From: Littorina saxatilis
Taxonomy: Eukaryota > Mollusca > Gastropoda > Littorinimorpha > Littorinidae
Direction of reading: 5' to 3'
DNA length: 64,000 nucleotides
Assembly: GCF_037325665.1 (NCBI RefSeq)
Contig: NC_090253.1
Coordinates: forward strand, 21,491,066 to 21,555,065
Numbering within the stretch: position 1 is the first letter of the stretch; every line of letters begins with the position of its first letter. The position numbers and the translations under genes were made by a program. Shown one piece after another: positions 59,145-64,000 of the stretch. The notes below the pieces were generated by a model. The model ran no database searches, was not told the DNA's origin, and worked only from the letters and a program-made list of their open reading frames with translations.

Positions 59145-61210
59145 ATCAGCGCCTACAACTCTACCTGGAGACACAGAGCATCATTGCCCCAGAGCAAGCT
59201 GGCTTCAGACAGTACAGAAGCACAGAAGATCAAACGACCCACCTCTCACAGGTCATAGAGGATGCTTTTCAGGCCAAGAAGGCTGTCCTGGCAGTGTTTA
59301 TTGATCTACAGAAGGCATTCGACAAGGTCTGGAAGGATGGTCTTCTAGTAAAACTCCTATGGTGTGGCATCAGAGGCAACATGTTCCAGTGGACCAAGTC
59401 CAACCTTCACAACCGAAGAGCCAGAGTGTCGGTAGATGGTCGCTGTGGCCAGAAGGTGTTACTGAGGCAGGGAGTTCCCCAGGGAGGCGTCCTCTCCCCC
59501 TCTTTGTTCATACTCTTCATCAACGACATTGTAGCAGAACTACCAAGAGGTGTCCACGCAGCGCTTTACGCAGACGACCTGGTACTCTGGTGCAGCGAGG
59601 AGTATGCAACCACAGCAACATACAGAATACAGATCGCCCTAGAGAGTGTTGCAGCATGGGCTGAAAGCTGGTGCGTAACAATCAACAGGGAGAAGTCAAC
59701 CGCCACTCTTTTCACACTGTCAACAAAAGCCAAACCTGGAAAACTTACCCTGGGAAATACCACACTAAAGTACGAAGACCAACAGACGTACCTTGGTGTC
59801 ACCTTTGACAAGAAAATGACCTGGAAACCTCACATCAACCAGGCAGAGGGAAAAGCCAGAAGGAAGCTCAACATCTTAAGGAAACTGGCAGGAACTACAT
59901 GGGGCGCAACTGACAAGATTCTGAAATCAGTTTACCAAGGTACTGTAAGACCACACCTCGAGTACGGGTCCAACTCTTGGATGACAGCTGCGAAGACGCA
60001 TCTACAGACCCTGGACAAAGTCCAAAACCAGGCACTTCGACTAATCACAGGTGCCATGAAGACAACACCTATAGTGAAGATGGAAGAAACATCTAGCATC
60101 CCACCACTTGCCAAGAGAAGAGAGCAGAAGGCAATGCTTCAGGCCAACAAATTCAGATGCTCAGAGAACCACCCAATGAAAGAAAGGCTCCAAACGCTAT
60201 CATCAGGCAGACTAAAAAGATCAAGCTTTGCTGTGGAGGCCAGAGCACTGAACAGGAAGCACCAAGAAACCCTCCCTAACCAGGTCATTCCCATCTCCTT
60301 TTCCCTCGACGCCCCACCTTGGGAAGATAGAGAAGAAACTGTCACTGTCCAAACAACAATACCCCACATCAACAACAAAGGTGAACATAGCGACCAAGCC
60401 TTGAAAGCCCTGACGTTGGCAACGCTTGAGGAAAGATACCCTGATGATGCCTGGATCCGGGTGTATACGGACGGCTCAGCCACAAATGCCGTCAAAAGTG
60501 GAGGAGCTGGGGTCCACATCCAATACCCCGGTGGAGAACGGACGGAAGAGACGCTTCCGACCGGCCTTTACTGCACCAACTACAAGGCAGAGGTATACGC
60601 TCTCATTCAGGCAGCACACACCATTGCGACAAGAGCAGACCACAACACAAATGTCGTCTTCCTAACAGACGCCCTCTCTGTGCTGCAAGCCTATAACAGT
60701 GACAGTCAACCCTCATTGAAGAAGGCCCTCAACAACATCAAGAGCCTACGGACAGTGCTTCAGTGGATCCCCTCACACTGCGGCATAGAGGGAAATGAGA
60801 AAGCCGATGACCTGGCAAAATCCGGTGCAAAAAAAGAACAAGAAGACAACGCCGTGAGCCTTGCCGAGCTAAATACCATCACTAAAGCCCTGTTCCGAAC
60901 CCCGGCTCAAAAAGACAGCCTTCACCTGCTCACAAGACCAGAGCAGGTTACCATCTTTAGGCTGCGAACAGGGCACAACAGGCTGAACAAACACCTCCAC
61001 TCAAAGCTGAAAGTTGTGCCATCCCCGATGTGTCCCTGTGGAGAAGCAGAGCAGGACACCCACCACATCCTACAAGACTGCGGGAACTTCCAGTTGTTGA
61101 GAAGGAAGATGTGGCCGGAGCCGACCCCCATCCAGGATAAGCTGTACGGCACGGCGGCGTCCCTGCAGATGACCACTACATTTCTAAATTGGACTGGTCT
61201 CCACGTGTAG
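59141..61210 (+). pseudogene. LINE polyprotein, second part: RT core, RNase H, zinc-like motif
   Basis: Open from the frameshift to TAG 61208. RT: PEQAGFRQYRSTEDQTTHL, FIDLQKAFDKVW, RQGVPQGGVLSPSLF and YADDLVLW (catalytic DD). RNase H: VYTDGSA, YKAEVYAL, FLTDALS and WIPSHCGIEGNEKADDLAK, with the D-E-D set visible. C-terminus: FRLRTGHNRLNKHLH and CPCGEAEQDTHHILQDC. Because only one shift breaks the frame, the copy is young. Confidence 0.9.
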
Positions 61211-61239
61211 CGGCAAGAAGAAGAAGACTGACCTGTGTC

Positions 61240-62215
61240 ACCAAAATGGCCTTTGCCATTATGTGCGCGTGATGCTCGGAATCCTCGTCGCCAAAATGTA
61301 GTGTCTTTTGAATGCTAGAGTGTATGTATGAGTGGAACTATCGCAGCACATATACCCCAACATTTTCTCAGCGGATTTGCACGAATCTCAAGAATGATCC
61401 CTGGAGCCTAAAAATTTACGGAATTACGTAAATTTACGGAAGAATCCCATGTCTGATCGCTATGTGCTTTTGCTCGCAGCCTTCCAACATGCACACGGAT
61501 TCCGCCATTAGTCTCCAACTGATTTAATATTCATGAACCACGTGATACACCAGAACCAATCGTGGTGGAACAATATTACAGGACCCTTCCTCAAACAATC
61601 CTCTCTTAAAATCAAAATTCTCGCATATTTTCTCCCCAAAAATTAAATCATCAGTTACAAAGTGATTCAATATAAACAGACAGAAAAGACTGGAACACAA
61701 TAACAAACAGAAATACAGTGTATTCAGTTCTTTCAACCATGAATCACTGAAGACAAGCAAGTGACAAAGTTTAAAAACCAACACAATTAGACACATTCTT
61801 TGTGCGTTGATATTTCTTGACGGTCCAAGAAGGCATAAGGTTAATTACAAATTTAAACTGTAACCGGACTCAAGCATCAAAGAAAATCCAAATGGTACGT
61901 CCCAAAAAATTAGACTTCAATCGTGCAAGTGTGTTTACTGTTCCGAGTTATATAAGAAGACAAAAATGCTGCTAAAAATGCTCCTACTTCTCCATACTAA
62001 AACAAATGTCTGCATGCAACAGCACATGTTTATATTCTGACAGATCCAACAAAATACTGCATCATGGTCATGCAACTTTTCTCGGTCACAAACATTTTGA
62101 ACTGACACTTTGATTAAGATGGGTGTAGAATATGTAACAGATTTTGTGATTGGTCAGATTACCGGTTAGCAATTCTCAATGAACATCCGAAATCTATTAC
62201 TCATTGAACATCTTT
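61240..62215. other. unassigned region right of the LINE
   Basis: Only a short ATTTACGGAATTACGTAAAT palindrome near 61412 stands out. No gene or known element recognised. Confidence 0.5.
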
Positions 62216-62487
62216 CTTTCTTTCTTTATTTGGTGTTTAACGTCGTTTTCAACCACGAAGGTTATATCGCGACGGGGAAAGGGGGGGAGATGGGATAGAG
62301 CCACTTGTCAATTGTTTCTTGTTCACAAAAGCACTAATCAAAAAATTGCTCCAGGGGCTTGCAACGTAGTACAATATATTACCTTACTGGGAGAATGCAA
62401 GTAAAAGTAAAAGGAGAAACAAAATCCGTTAGTCGCCTCTTACGACATGCTGGGGAGCATCGGGTAAATTCTTCCCCCTAACCCTAA
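62216..62487 (-). mobile_element. SINE-A with internal deletion
   Basis: Tail side and head present, but ~100 bp of the middle (after GAGAATGCAAG) missing. Confidence 0.9.
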
Positions 62488-62727
62488 GCTGAAATGCAAT
62501 ACCAAAAACCAGCCTTCGTTGAAGATTGCTTGGCCAAAATTTCAATCAATTTCATTGAAAAATGAGGGTGTGACAGTGCCGCTTTAATTCAACTTACACA
62601 AAAAGCCGGATATGACGTCATGAAAGACATTTATCGAAAAAATGAAAAACAAGTCTGGGGATATCATTCCCAGGAACTGTCATGTAAAGTTTCATGAAGA
62701 TCGGTCAAGTAGTTTTCTCTGAATCGC

Positions 62728-62777
<50 letters not shown>

Positions 62778-62840
62778 ACGACCCTCGTCTCGATTCCCCC
62801 TCTATGTTAAAACATTTAGTCAAAACTTGACTAAAAGTAA
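62488..62840 (-). mobile_element. family D fragment
   Basis: The hairpin-end half only: AAGCTGAAATGCAATACC to ATTTAGTCAAAACTTGACTA; CRE palindrome at 62613..62620 and (CA)n at 62732..62775. Confidence 0.82.
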
Positions 62841-62936
62841 AAAGAGCGTGTGCAAACAAAACTGAGAGGATAATAGATGTGTAGAGATAACGTGGATCAC
62901 ATGACGTCAATTGATGTAGGAGTTCTTCTGAGCAAT

Positions 62937-63072
62937 TTCTTTCTTTCTTTATTTGGTGTTTTACGTCGTTTTCAACCATGAAGGTTATATCGCGACGGGG
63001 GAAGGGGGAAGATGGGATAGAGCCACTTGTCAATTGTTTCTTGTTCACAAAAGCACTAATCAAAAATTTGCT
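62937..63072 (-). mobile_element. SINE-A fragment
   Basis: Tail-side ~135 bp, cut where the next SINE-A begins. Confidence 0.88.
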
Positions 63073-63434
63073 CTTTCTTTCTTTCTTTATTTGGTGTTTA
63101 ACATCGTTTTCAACCACGAAGGTTATATCGCGACGGGGAAAGGGGGGAGATGGGATAGAGCCACCTGTCAATTGTTTCTTGTTCACAAAAGCACTAATCA
63201 AAAATTTGCTCCAGGGGCTTGCAACGTAGTACAATATATTACCTTACTGGGAGAATGCAAGTTTCCAGTACAAAGGACTTAACATTTCTTACATACTGCT
63301 TGACTAAAATCTTTACAAACATTGACTATATTCTATACAAGAAACACTTAACAAGGGTAAAAGGAGAAACAGAATCCATTAGTCGCCTCTTACGACATGC
63401 TGGGGAGCATCGGGTAAATTCTTCCCCCTAACCC
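63073..63434 (-). mobile_element. SINE-A, full length
   Basis: (CTTT)n to CCCACGGGGGGT. Confidence 0.92.
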
Positions 63435-64000
63435 ACGGGGGGTAGGCTAAGAGGAGGGGGGGGGGGGGGGGGGGGGGGAGTTGCCAGTGGTGGTCCAGGG
63501 GGAAGTTCCCCCTGGCGGGGTTAAGGGGCTCTGCCCCTTGTGGGGGGTCAGGGGGCTTTGCCCCCAGGCTGAAGCTGATGGGTAGGTCATATTCTGAGAT
63601 AGGAAGCTGATGGGTAGGTCATATTCTGAGATAGGAAAATGATCGCTCCTTGCATGAAACGGCATCAAATAAACAATAATAAAAAATGTTTTAAATAAGT
63701 GAGGTACATGTTCAGGCTAAGGGGGGGGGGGGGGGGGGGGGGGGTTGCACAACCCCCATAACCCCCCCGGTAGTCCAACCCTGGTTTGATTAGAAATTGA
63801 AGAGAATTTCTCAATCTAATCTAAATTGGTTTCTTCCACACATAATTATGGATTCTGTCTGTTAGTTTAAACAATCAATAAGCATTATATCTACAGTCTA
63901 AATTAAGTAACACATACTCATTTTGCAACAGGCAATGTACCTGGCATAGCATTTTAAGCCATTTCGGCACGGGATGGAATGTAGATTTTGATTTGGTTGT
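63435..64000. other. G-run rich unassigned right end
   Basis: Poly-G runs at ~63457..63479 and 63721..63744, short palindromes (GGGGGAAGTTCCCCC at ~63500, GGGGCTCTGCCCC at ~63526) and a 32-bp direct duplication at 63572..63635 (GCTGATGGGTAGGTCATATT). No gene recognised. Confidence 0.55.

Larger units (their letters stand above)
56979..61226 (+). mobile_element. full-length I-superfamily-like LINE
   Basis: 4248 bp with 13-bp target duplication ACTGACCTGTGTC (56966..56978 and 61227..61239), a ~400-bp 5' UTR, one long coding region (endonuclease, reverse transcriptase, RNase H, zinc-like motif) and an AAGAAGAAG tail only 16 bp after the stop. RNase H plus the C-terminal CPCG...HILQDC motif point to the I superfamily (family knowledge). 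A single frameshift splits the coding region. Confidence 0.93.

Overview
The window looks like genomic DNA of a gastropod mollusc, probably a caenogastropod. Host genes are small exons with GT-AG introns, scattered through kilobases of simple repeats, SINEs with tRNA-like heads, miniature DNA transposons, LINEs and a DIRS-type element. I infer the taxon from the repeat families and the protein flavour; no sequence search was possible.

Two host genes are supported. (1) NLE1/Notchless (yeast Rsa4), a WD40 ribosome-assembly factor, lies on the minus strand. Twelve coding exons run from the ATG at 48217 down to 121 and give 481 in-frame codons; the last ~25 codons lie beyond the left edge. (2) A 549-residue multi-pass membrane protein that I do not recognise lies on the plus strand, with seven exons from 7107 to 28815. 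It sits entirely inside the 29-kb NLE1 intron between exons 9 (30910..31045) and 10 (1712..1758), so the two genes are nested and transcribed in opposite directions.

Three exons of the nested gene (2, 6 and 7) each have degenerate partial tandem copies of themselves directly beside them, including splice-site sequence. This is the most unusual host-gene feature here.

Repeat layout. 1.8-2.3 kb: LINE 3' relic. 3.4-4.2 kb: CRE-bearing MITE family D. 9.35-10.4 kb: old tandem array. 12.2-22 kb: SINEs, family E transposons and an older LINE split by a family E copy and by a 5.3-kb DIRS element (15039..20361). 24-28.3 kb: SINEs, family F and a 1.1-kb foldback element. 31.8-42.9 kb: piggyBac-like, pogo/Tigger-like and Harbinger-like MITEs, an internally empty LTR element (38362..40797) and a multi-level nest of insertions (41003..42945). 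46-49.3 kb: a palindrome and a MITE with 8-bp target duplications. 51.2-53.9 kb: a 33-bp minisatellite grown inside a pogo-like MITE. 54-56.9 kb: SINEs and families D and F. 56979..61226: a nearly intact full-length LINE with endonuclease, reverse transcriptase and RNase H. 62.2-63.4 kb: more SINE copies.

No host gene is recognised to the right of the NLE1 5' end (48.3-64 kb). Names used for repeat families (SINE-A to D, families D to G) are local labels.
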